Shown here piece by piece: positions 50,213 to 57,489 of a stretch of DNA of 64,000 nucleotides. The stretch comes from RYN-122 sp963761655 (GTDB lineage Bacteria; Actinomycetota; Actinomycetes; Mycobacteriales; SCTD01), in assembly GCA_963761655.1 (NCBI GenBank), contig CAVXHI010000001.1, positions 248,001-312,000 on the forward strand. The letters run 5' to 3'. Position numbers and translations under genes: made by a program. The notes beneath the pieces were generated by a model. The model searched no databases, was not told where the DNA came from, and was given only the letters and a program-made list of their open reading frames with translations. The stretch's first letter is position 1. The number at the start of each line of letters is the position of its first letter.

Positions 50213-52834
50213 CTAGCTGTGCGGGCGCTCCGGGCCGCCGGCGGTGCCGGCGCTGCCGCCCTCGCTCGCGCCGCCGGGCGCGTCACCCGCGACGCTGCCG
50301 GTCGGGGCCGCGGTGACGTCCGGGCCGTGGCCCTCCGCCGTCCGGGCCGGGGCCTGGTCGCCCTGCCCGGCGTCGGAGGCCTGCGTCGTGATGCCGGGGC
50401 CGGTGGTCGCCGGAGCAGTGACGCCCGACGTCGCGGTGTCCTGCGTCGGCTGCGAGCCGCCGTCGCCGCCGCCCGCGCCCGACGTGCCGTGGGTCTGGGC
50501 GAGCTGCGGGTAGTCCGCGACCTCGGTCTTGGCCGGGTCGGGGTCGACCGGCTTGGGGGCCTCGACGGTGACGTCCTCGGTGACGACGTTCTCGCCGGCC
50601 TGCGCGGGGGCACCCGCACCGACCAGGGCGGGGGCGCCGACGAGCGACTTCGCCAGGATCTGGCTGACGTCGAGGACCTGCACGCCGTCCTTGGCCTCGC
50701 CGGACTGCTGCTTGGCGGTGACGGCGTCGGACAGCATGACCATGCAGAACGGGCAGGCCGTGGAGATGAGGTCGGGGTCGACGCCCAGGGCCTCGTCGGT
50801 GCGCTCCACGTTGATGTGCTTGCCGATCTTCTCCTCCATCCACATGCGGGCGCCGCCGGCGCCGCAGCAGAAGCCGCGCTCCTTGCAGCGGGGCATCTCC
50901 TGGCTGGTGAGGCCGGGGATGCTGGCGAGGACCTCGCGCGGCGGGCTGTAGATGCGGTTGTGCCGGCCCAGGTAGCAGGGGTCGTGGTAGGTGACCTTCT
51001 CGTCGACCGGGGTGATCGGCACGAGCCGGCCCGTCTCGACGAGGTGCCCCAGCAGCTGGGTGTGGTGGACGACCTCGTAGTTCCCGCCGAGCTGGCTGTA
51101 CTCGTTCGCCAGCGTGTTGAAGCAGTGCGGGCAGGTCGCGACGATCTTCATGCCGGGCCGGTCCGCCCCGACGCCGTTGAGGACCTCGACGTTCTGCTGC
51201 GCGAGCGCCTGGAAGACGAACTCGTTGCCGAGGCGGCGGGCCGGGTCACCGGTGCACGCCTCGTTGGACCCGAGGACGGCGAACGTCACGTCGGCGGTGT
51301 GGAGCAGCTCGGCGAACGCCCGCGTGACCTTCTTGCTGCGGTCCTCGAGGGCGCCGGCGCAGCCGACCCAGAACAGGTACTCGGTCCCCTCGGGGATCGC
51401 GTCCTCGACGACCGTGACCTCGAACGGGAGGTTCGCGTACCACTCGTCGCGCATCGTCTCCTTGAGGCCCCAGGGGTTGCCGTTCTTCTCGAGGTTGCGC
51501 AGCATCACGCCGGCCTCGCTCGGGAACGCGCTCTCGATCAGCACCTGGTAGCGGCGCATGTCGAGGATGTGGTCGACGTGCTCGATGTCGACGGGGCACT
51601 GCTCGACGCAGGCGCCGCAGGTGGTGCAGCTCCACAGGACGTCGGGGTCGATGACCCCGCCCTCCTCGGCGGTGCCGACGAGCGGGCGCACGGCCTGGTC
51701 GGGGGTGGTGCCCTCGACGCGGGCGTAGCCGTCCTCCGGGACGTGGTTGCCCGTGTGGGTCCCGGCGTCGTGGAAGTTCGGGACGTGGTCCTCGGGGTGG
51801 TCCTTGTCGCCGAGGATGTACGGCGCCTTGGCGAACAGGTGGTCGCGCAGGTTCATGATCAGCAGCTTGGGGCTGAGCGGCTTGCCCGTGTTCCACGCCG
51901 GGCACTGGCTCTGGCAGCGGCCGCACTCGGTGCAGGTGGCCATGTCGAGCATCGCGGTCCACTTGAAGTCCTCGACCTTGGCGACGCCGAAGGTGTCGAC
52001 CTCGGGGTCGGCCTCCTCGAAGTCGAGGACCTTGCCGCCGCTCATCATCGGCATCAGCGGGCCGAGCGCGGTGCGCTCCGGGTAGCGCTTCGTGAGGACG
52101 TTCAGCGGTGCGGTGAAGATGTGCAGGTGCTTGGAGTAGGTCACCAGCACGAGGAAGCCCATGATCACGCCGACCTGCCCGAGGACCATGACGTCCTCGA
52201 TGACCTCGTTGGCGCGCACGCCGAGCGGGTCGATGGCCTTGGCGATGAGGTTGGAGAAGAAGACCGCGCCGGGCACGTCCTGCCAGGGGCTGACGCCGTT
52301 GTTGAGCTGCGCGGCGCGGATCCCGAACATCGTGAACAGCACGAAGAAGATCAGCGTCAGGACGACCCAGGCGGCACCCGTGTGCGAGCCGTAGAAGCGG
52401 CTGTCGCGCTGCTGGCGGGTCGGGTCCTGGCGCAGGCGCAGGAACGCGAAGGTCAGGATGCCGAGGAGCACGGCGACGCCGAAGAAGTCCTCCAGGAACC
52501 CGAACCAGCCGAACCGGCCGACGAACGGGATCGCGAAGTTCTCGTCGAACATGGCGCCGAAGGCCTCGAGGACGGTGAAGCCCAGGACGATGAAGCCCCA
52601 GAACGTCATGAAGTGGGCGACGCCGGGGACGCTCCACTTCAGCAGGCGCCGCTGCCCGAAGACCTCGACGACCTGGGCGACGGCGCGCTTCTGCCAGTCG
52701 TCCAGCCGCCCCGGGGAGGCCTGGCCGGAGGCCACCATCCGGTAGAGGAAGAACACACGGCGCGCGGCGATGGCGCCGGCGATGAGGGTGATCGTCAGAC
52801 CGACGACCAGGCGCACGATCATGTGCGTTTCCAC
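50213..52834 (-). CDS. etfD: EtfD-like membrane iron-sulfur oxidoreductase (Rv0338c type)
   Basis: The 873-residue protein has an N-terminal membrane domain of about five helices (MIVRLVVGLTITLIAGAIAA onwards), two 4Fe-4S motifs (CTECGRCQSQCP and CTTCGACVEQCPVD), and two CCG domains with CCGAGGARMWME and CPHCFNTLANEY, plus a long Pro/Ala/Gly-rich tail. This is the plan of mycobacterial Rv0338c, called EtfD, which takes electrons from ETF during fatty-acid oxidation and passes them to the membrane quinone pool. GTG 52834 follows GGAGG. A motif at 52907-52921 shares a 12-base core with the operator of the FadE5-like gene, supporting co-regulation. Confidence 0.85.
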   Translation of the reverse strand: METHMIVRLVVGLTITLIAGAIAARRVFFLYRMVASGQASPGRLDDWQKRAVAQVVEVFGQRRLLKWSVPGVAHFMTFWGFIVLGFTVLEAFGAMFDENFAIPFVGRFGWFGFLEDFFGVAVLLGILTFAFLRLRQDPTRQQRDSRFYGSHTGAAWVVLTLIFFVLFTMFGIRAAQLNNGVSPWQDVPGAVFFSNLIAKAIDPLGVRANEVIEDVMVLGQVGVIMGFLVLVTYSKHLHIFTAPLNVLTKRYPERTALGPLMPMMSGGKVLDFEEADPEVDTFGVAKVEDFKWTAMLDMATCTECGRCQSQCPAWNTGKPLSPKLLIMNLRDHLFAKAPYILGDKDHPEDHVPNFHDAGTHTGNHVPEDGYARVEGTTPDQAVRPLVGTAEEGGVIDPDVLWSCTTCGACVEQCPVDIEHVDHILDMRRYQVLIESAFPSEAGVMLRNLEKNGNPWGLKETMRDEWYANLPFEVTVVEDAIPEGTEYLFWVGCAGALEDRSKKVTRAFAELLHTADVTFAVLGSNEACTGDPARRLGNEFVFQALAQQNVEVLNGVGADRPGMKIVATCPHCFNTLANEYSQLGGNYEVVHHTQLLGHLVETGRLVPITPVDEKVTYHDPCYLGRHNRIYSPPREVLASIPGLTSQEMPRCKERGFCCGAGGARMWMEEKIGKHINVERTDEALGVDPDLISTACPFCMVMLSDAVTAKQQSGEAKDGVQVLDVSQILAKSLVGAPALVGAGAPAQAGENVVTEDVTVEAPKPVDPDPAKTEVADYPQLAQTHGTSGAGGGDGGSQPTQDTATSGVTAPATTGPGITTQASDAGQGDQAPARTAEGHGPDVTAAPTGSVAGDAPGGASEGGSAGTAGGPERPHS

Positions 52835-52906
52835 GGGTCCTCCAGGTACAGGGCGGAACAGCGTCCGCACGCGCGCGCAGAGCGTACGTCGCGCCCGGGT
52901 CAAGGG

Positions 52907-52921
52907 CTACCGGCGAGTAAC
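52907..52921. promoter_or_regulatory. Putative operator shared with the FadE5-like gene
   Basis: CTACCGGCGAGTAAC, read on the other strand, contains TACTCGCCGGTA, identical to 12 bases of the site at 33661-33675. It lies about 73 bases before the EtfD-like start codon at 52834, similar to the spacing at the other gene. Confidence 0.6.
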
Positions 52922-53311
52922 TTCCGGACGACGCACTCCTGCTGCCGCCATCGTCCCGCGCAGCCTCCCGCGCCCGCACGCCGGGGGTCGGTCCGCGGCC
53001 GCCACAGGTCCTGTGTCGCGCTGCGCCCCTCCTGCGGAGCCCGGGCCGGGGCGCACCGCGACACGAGGCCGGGCGGGAGCCTCCGACGGCCGGCCTACAG
53101 GGCCAGGCGCACGGCCGCGGCCGCCCCTCGGAACATCGCCACCGTCAGCGGTCCGGCGAGCAGCAGCGCGACCACGAGGGCGAGCACCCGGACGAGCAGG
53201 CTCGGTCCACCGGAGGGGCCACGCAGGGAGCTGAGCACGCGACGAGGGTGGCACAGCCGCCGGGTGCAGCAGGAGGAGCAGGAGACCTGAGCCGGGAACA
53301 CTCAGGTCGAC
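52922..53311. other. Intergenic stretch between etfD-like and dnaK promoters
   Basis: Most of this stretch shows no clear gene. One short minus-strand frame (53095-53238, about 47 residues, with a hydrophobic LVRVLALVVALLLAGPLTVA core) could encode a small membrane protein, but I see no ribosome site, so it is listed only as possible. Confidence 0.4.
53095..53238 (-). CDS. Possible small membrane protein
   Basis: The frame from GTG 53238 would encode about 47 residues with one hydrophobic helix (LLVRVLALVVALLLAGPLTV) and a basic start. A ribosome binding site is not evident, and no homology is recognised. It may be fortuitous. Confidence 0.25.
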   Translation of the reverse strand: MLSSLRGPSGGPSLLVRVLALVVALLLAGPLTVAMFRGAAAAVRLAL

Positions 53312-53340
53312 TCGACAGTTGTCCGGGGCGTGCCTAGGGT
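53312..53340 (+). promoter_or_regulatory. Putative dnaK promoter
   Basis: TCGACA at 53312-53317 and TAGGGT at 53335-53340 are separated by 17 bases and fit a sigma-70-type promoter, giving a start of transcription about 30 bases before the GTG. The overlapping GGTCGACTCGA resembles one half of an HspR HAIR operator; the other half is not convincing. Confidence 0.5.
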
Positions 53341-53376
53341 GAGTCCCAGGCAGTCAACTACTGAAGGAGCACCACC

Positions 53377-55197
53377 GTGGCACGCGCTGTCGGCATCGAC
53401 CTCGGCACCACCAACTCCTGCGTCGCCGTCCTCGAGGGCGGCGAGCCCACCGTGATCGCCAACGCGGAGGGCGCCCGCACCACCCCGTCGATCGTGGCCT
53501 TCGCCAAGAACGGCGAGGTCCTCGTCGGCGAGGTGGCCAAGCGCCAGGCGGTCACCAACGTCGAGCGCACCATCCGCTCGGTCAAGCGCCACATGGGCAC
53601 CGACTGGAAGCAGTCGCTCGACGGCAAGGACTTCACGCCGCAGCAGATCAGCGCGTTCGTCCTGCAGAAGCTCAAGCGCGACGCCGAGAGCTACCTCGGG
53701 GACACCGTCACCGACGCCGTCATCACGGTGCCGGCGTACTTCTCCGACGCCGAGCGCCAGGCCACCAAGGAGGCCGGCGAGGTCGCGGGCCTGAACGTCC
53801 TGCGGATCGTCAACGAGCCCACCGCGGCCGCCCTGGCCTACGGCCTCGACAAGGGCGACAAGGAGCAGACGATCCTCGTCTTCGACCTCGGCGGCGGCAC
53901 GTTCGACGTGTCCCTGCTCGAGATCGGCGACGGCGTCATCGAGGTCAAGGCGACCTCGGGCGACAACAAGCTCGGCGGCGACGACTGGGACCAGCGGGTC
54001 GTCGAGCACCTCGTCAAGCAGTTCGCCCTGTCCAACAACGGCCACGACCTGTCCAAGGACAAGATGGCCCTGCAGCGCCTGCGCGAGGCGGCCGAGAAGG
54101 CCAAGATCGAGCTCTCGGCGTCGCAGCAGACCAGCATCAACCTGCCGTACATCACCGCGAGCCCCGAGGGCCCGCTGCACCTCGACGTCTCCATGACGCG
54201 GGCCGAGTTCCAGCGGCTCACCCAGGACCTGCTCGACCGGTGCAAGAAGCCGTTCAACCAGGCCGTCAAGGACGCCGGCATCTCCGTCGGCGCGATCGAC
54301 CACGTGGTGCTCGTCGGCGGTTCCACCCGCATGCCGGCCGTGTCCGACCTGGTCCGCGAGCTCACCGGCGGCAAGGAGCCCAACAAGGGCGTCAACCCCG
54401 ACGAGGTCGTCGCCATCGGCGCGGCCCTGCAGGCCGGCGTCCTCAAGGGCGAGGTCAAGGACGTCCTGCTGCTCGACGTCACCCCGCTGTCCCTCGGCAT
54501 CGAGACCAAGGGCGGGATCATGACCAAGCTCATCGAGCGCAACACCACGATCCCGACCAAGCGCTCCGAGGTCTTCACGACGGCGGACGACAACCAGCCG
54601 TCGGTGCAGATCCAGGTGTTCCAGGGCGAGCGCGAGATGGCCGCCTACAACAAGAAGCTCGGCATGTTCGAGCTCACCGGTCTGCCGCCCGCCCCCCGCG
54701 GCGTCCCGCAGATCGAGGTCGTCTTCGACATCGACGCCAACGGCATCGTGCACGTCTCCGCCAAGGACCTCGGCACCGGCAAGGAGCAGCGCATGACCAT
54801 CTCCGGCGGCAGCGCGCTGCCCAAGGACGAGGTCGAGCGGATGATGAAGGAGGCCGAGCAGTACGCCGAGGAGGACGCCAAGCGCAAGGAGGAGGCGGAG
54901 ACCCGCAACTCCGCCGAGGCGCTCGTCTTCCAGACCGAGAAGTTCCTCGGCGAGAACGGCGACAAGGTCCCTGCCGAGGGCAAGGCCGAGGTCGAGGAGG
55001 CGCTCTCCACGCTGAAGAGCGCCCTGGGCGGCAGCGACACCGCGGCCGTCAAGACCGCCGCCGAGGACCTCTCGCAGAAGAGCTCCGCGCTGGGCGGTGC
55101 GCTCTACGCCCAGCAGGCCGAGGCCGGTGACGGCGGGTCCGCGTCGCCCGAGGACGACGGCGTCGTCGACGCCGAGATCGTCGACGAGGACAAGTAG
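53377..55197 (+). CDS. dnaK: Hsp70 chaperone DnaK
   Basis: The 606-residue chaperone has the ATPase signatures GIDLGTTNSCVAV, VFDLGGGTFDVSLLEI and VVLVGGSTRMPAV. These are followed by the linker VLLLDVTPLSLGIE, a substrate-binding beta domain and an acidic helical lid. It folds nascent and stress-damaged proteins in an ATP cycle with DnaJ and GrpE. The start GTG 53377 follows GAAGGAG. It is the first gene of a dnaK-grpE-dnaJ-hspR operon, with grpE starting four bases after its stop. Confidence 0.98.
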   Translation: MARAVGIDLGTTNSCVAVLEGGEPTVIANAEGARTTPSIVAFAKNGEVLVGEVAKRQAVTNVERTIRSVKRHMGTDWKQSLDGKDFTPQQISAFVLQKLKRDAESYLGDTVTDAVITVPAYFSDAERQATKEAGEVAGLNVLRIVNEPTAAALAYGLDKGDKEQTILVFDLGGGTFDVSLLEIGDGVIEVKATSGDNKLGGDDWDQRVVEHLVKQFALSNNGHDLSKDKMALQRLREAAEKAKIELSASQQTSINLPYITASPEGPLHLDVSMTRAEFQRLTQDLLDRCKKPFNQAVKDAGISVGAIDHVVLVGGSTRMPAVSDLVRELTGGKEPNKGVNPDEVVAIGAALQAGVLKGEVKDVLLLDVTPLSLGIETKGGIMTKLIERNTTIPTKRSEVFTTADDNQPSVQIQVFQGEREMAAYNKKLGMFELTGLPPAPRGVPQIEVVFDIDANGIVHVSAKDLGTGKEQRMTISGGSALPKDEVERMMKEAEQYAEEDAKRKEEAETRNSAEALVFQTEKFLGENGDKVPAEGKAEVEEALSTLKSALGGSDTAAVKTAAEDLSQKSSALGGALYAQQAEAGDGGSASPEDDGVVDAEIVDEDK

Positions 55198-55200
55198 TCG

Positions 55201-55788
55201 ATGACCGGTCCTGACACGGAGTTCGACCCGGACCGGGTCGTGGTGCGCGACAAGCGCCGCCTCGACCCGGAGACGGGCGAGGTCAAGGCGCCCGAGGTCC
55301 TGGAGCAGGAGCCGGCGGCGGACGAGCCGCCGGCCCCGGACCCCCTCGCCGAGCTCACCGAGACCCTCCAGCGGGTCCAGGCGGAGTACGCCAACTACCG
55401 CAAGCGGGTCGAGCGCGACCGCGTCGCCATGGTCGAGCAGGCCACCGGCACGCTGCTCGCGCAGCTGCTGCCCCTGCTCGACGACGTCAGCCGCGCGCGG
55501 CAGCACGACGACCTCACCGGCGCGTTCAAGACGGTCGGCGAGGGCCTCGAGCAGGTCGCCCAGCGGCTGGGCCTCGAGACCTACGGCCAGCCCGGCGAGC
55601 CGTTCGACCCGCAGGTGCACGAGGCCGTCATGCAGGCCGAGCCCGACCCGGCGTTCAGCGTGGCGACCTGCGCGCAGGTCTTCCGCCCGGGCTTCCGGGT
55701 CGGCGGGCGGGTCCTGCGTCCGGCCCAGGTCGCGGTGGCCGAGCCCGGGGCCGACGCCGCGGCTCCGGCCACCGACACGAAGCTCTAG
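55201..55788 (+). CDS. grpE: Nucleotide exchange factor GrpE
   Basis: The 195-residue protein has an acidic N-terminal extension, a dimerising helix (ELTETLQRVQAEYANYRKRVERDR), and the C-terminal beta domain GEPFDPQVHEAVMQAEP that contacts DnaK. It releases ADP from DnaK and acts as the thermosensor of the cycle. It lies four bases after dnaK and 15 before dnaJ. Confidence 0.97.
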   Translation: MTGPDTEFDPDRVVVRDKRRLDPETGEVKAPEVLEQEPAADEPPAPDPLAELTETLQRVQAEYANYRKRVERDRVAMVEQATGTLLAQLLPLLDDVSRARQHDDLTGAFKTVGEGLEQVAQRLGLETYGQPGEPFDPQVHEAVMQAEPDPAFSVATCAQVFRPGFRVGGRVLRPAQVAVAEPGADAAAPATDTKL

Positions 55789-55803
55789 GGAGGAGGGGAC
55801 GCC

Positions 55804-56931
55804 GTGAGTGCACGTGACGTGGAGAAGGACTACTACGCCGCTCTCGGCGTCCCCGCGGACGCCCCGACGGCGGACATCAAGAAGGCCTACCGCAAGCTCG
55901 CGACCGAGCTGCACCCGGACAAGAACCCGGGCGACACGAAGGCCGAGGAGCGCTTCAAGAGCGTCTCGGAGGCCTACGACGTCCTGTCCGACGACGCCAA
56001 GCGCCGCGAGTACGACGAGCAGCGCCGGTACTTCGGCAGCGGCGGCCGCGCCGGTGGCGGCGGCTTCTCCTTCGACGTCAACGACCTGTTCGGGCAGGGC
56101 GGCGCGGGCGGTCTCGGCGACGTCTTCAGCGGCCTGTTCGGCCAGGGCGGCGGACGGCGCGGGCCGGGGCAGCGGCAGCCCCGCAAGGGCGCCGACGTCG
56201 AGACGACCGTGACGCTGTCGTTCGTCGACGCGCTCCGCGGCTGCACGGTCCCGCTGCGGCTCTCGACCAGGGGCACGTGCGAGACCTGCCGGGGCGACGG
56301 CGCGGCTCCCGGCACGTCGCCGCGGGCCTGCGGCGTGTGCGGCGGACAGGGCGTCGTCAGCCGCAACCAGGGCGGGTTCGCGTTCGCCGAGCCGTGCACC
56401 GCCTGCCGCGGCTCGGGCCGCGTGGTCGAGACGCCCTGCCCGACCTGCCGCGGCACGGGCGAGACCTCGAGCGAGCGCACCCTGCAGGTGCGGGTGCCGA
56501 CCGGGATCGAGGACGGGCAGCGCATCCGGCTGGCCGGTCGTGGGGGCGCCGGCGAGCGGGGAGGGACAGCGGGCGACCTCCTGGTCACGGTCGTCGTCAC
56601 GCCCCACCCGGTCTTCTCGCGCCGCGGCACCGACCTCGTCCTCACCCTCCCGGTCACCTACCCGGAGGCGGCGCTCGGGGCGCAGGTCTCCGTCCCGACG
56701 ACGGAGGGCCCCGTCACCCTCAAGGTCCCGCCCGGCACCACCACCGGCCGGACGTTCCGGGTGCGCGGCCGCGGGGTGAAGAAGAAGGACGGCAGCTCCG
56801 GCGACCTCCTCGTCACCGTGGAGGTCGCGGTCCCCAAGGACATGACGCCCGAGGCCCGGGAGGCGCTGGAGCGGTACGCCGTCGCCGCGCCCCAGGACCC
56901 GCGGGCCCACCTGCGGGAGGTGCAGCTGTGA
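55804..56931 (+). CDS. dnaJ: Chaperone DnaJ
   Basis: The 375-residue co-chaperone has a J domain (YYAALGV, ELHPDKNPGD with the HPD motif), a Gly/Phe-rich linker (GGGGFSFDVNDLFGQG, GLFGQGGG) and four CxxCxG zinc-finger repeats (CETCRGDG, CGVCGGQG, CTACRGSG, CPTCRGTG). A C-terminal substrate-binding domain with GDLLVTVVVTPHPVF follows. It delivers clients to DnaK and stimulates its ATPase. GTG 55804 is preceded by AGGAGGGG. The stop overlaps the hspR start as GTGA. Confidence 0.97.
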   Translation: MSARDVEKDYYAALGVPADAPTADIKKAYRKLATELHPDKNPGDTKAEERFKSVSEAYDVLSDDAKRREYDEQRRYFGSGGRAGGGGFSFDVNDLFGQGGAGGLGDVFSGLFGQGGGRRGPGQRQPRKGADVETTVTLSFVDALRGCTVPLRLSTRGTCETCRGDGAAPGTSPRACGVCGGQGVVSRNQGGFAFAEPCTACRGSGRVVETPCPTCRGTGETSSERTLQVRVPTGIEDGQRIRLAGRGGAGERGGTAGDLLVTVVVTPHPVFSRRGTDLVLTLPVTYPEAALGAQVSVPTTEGPVTLKVPPGTTTGRTFRVRGRGVKKKDGSSGDLLVTVEVAVPKDMTPEAREALERYAVAAPQDPRAHLREVQL

Positions 56932-57329
56932 GCATCAACGACGACGCCCCGGTCTTCGTCATCTCGGTCGCGGCCGAGCTGTCCGGCATGCACCCCCAGA
57001 CGCTCCGCCAGTACGACCGCCTCGGGCTCGTCACGCCCGGGCGCTCCGGCGGCGGGGGGCGCCGGTACTCCGCCCGCGACGTCGGCAAGCTCCGCGAGGT
57101 GCAGCGCCTCTCCCAGGAGGAGGGGGTCAACCTCGCCGGCGTGAAGCGGATCATCGAGCTGGAGAACCAGGTCGAGGCCCTGCAGGCGCGGCTGCTCGAG
57201 GTGGCCGCCGAGCTGGACCAGGCGGTGCGGGCGGCGGCGTCCGCACAGCAGACCGCGGCGGCGAGCCTGCGCCGCGACCTCGTGCCCCTGCGCGACAGCG
57301 CCCTGGTGGTGTGGAAGCCCCGCCGGTGA
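56928..57329 (+). CDS. hspR: Heat-shock repressor HspR (MerR family)
   Basis: The 133-residue regulator has a MerR-type helix-turn-helix (FVISVAAELSGMHPQTLRQY, DRLGLVTPGRSGGGGRRYS) and a short coiled-coil C-terminus. HspR represses the dnaK operon and clpB at HAIR inverted repeats and needs DnaK as co-repressor, so the operon is autoregulated. It is GTGA-coupled to dnaJ and is the last gene of the operon. A degenerate HAIR-like repeat lies before clpB at 60773-60791 in this same window. Confidence 0.95.
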   Translation: MSINDDAPVFVISVAAELSGMHPQTLRQYDRLGLVTPGRSGGGGRRYSARDVGKLREVQRLSQEEGVNLAGVKRIIELENQVEALQARLLEVAAELDQAVRAAASAQQTAAASLRRDLVPLRDSALVVWKPRR

Positions 57330-57332
57330 TGC

Positions 57333-57346
57333 TGTGCACGTGCACA
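57333..57346. promoter_or_regulatory. 14-bp perfect palindrome after hspR
   Basis: TGTGCACGTGCACA is a perfect palindrome centred between hspR and the molybdenum hydroxylase operon. It is four bases after the hspR stop. It could be an operator or a short terminator loop; the regulator is unknown. Confidence 0.5.
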
Positions 57347-57362
57347 GTCCGGCAGCGTGACA

Positions 57363-57386
57363 CCGGTCACCAGTCCGATTGACCGG
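57363..57386. promoter_or_regulatory. Inverted repeat upstream of the hydroxylase operon
   Basis: CCGGTCA (57363-57369) and TGACCGG (57380-57386) form a seven-base inverted repeat with a ten-base spacer. The right arm overlaps a possible -35 TTGACC. It is a candidate operator for the downstream operon. Confidence 0.45.
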
Positions 57387-57489
57387 AAAGGCGGCTTGTC
57401 GGACTCTGGACCGGTACGCCCGACCTGTCCGTGCCGTCACTGCGGGAGCCCCCGCGGGAACGGCCGGTCGCGTGCCCCGAGGAGTCCGC

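Noticed and set aside
53296..53320. Full HAIR operator before dnaK
   Set aside because: GGTCGACTCGA fits one half of the consensus but the expected TTGAGT half is absent, so only a promoter with a possible half site is reported.
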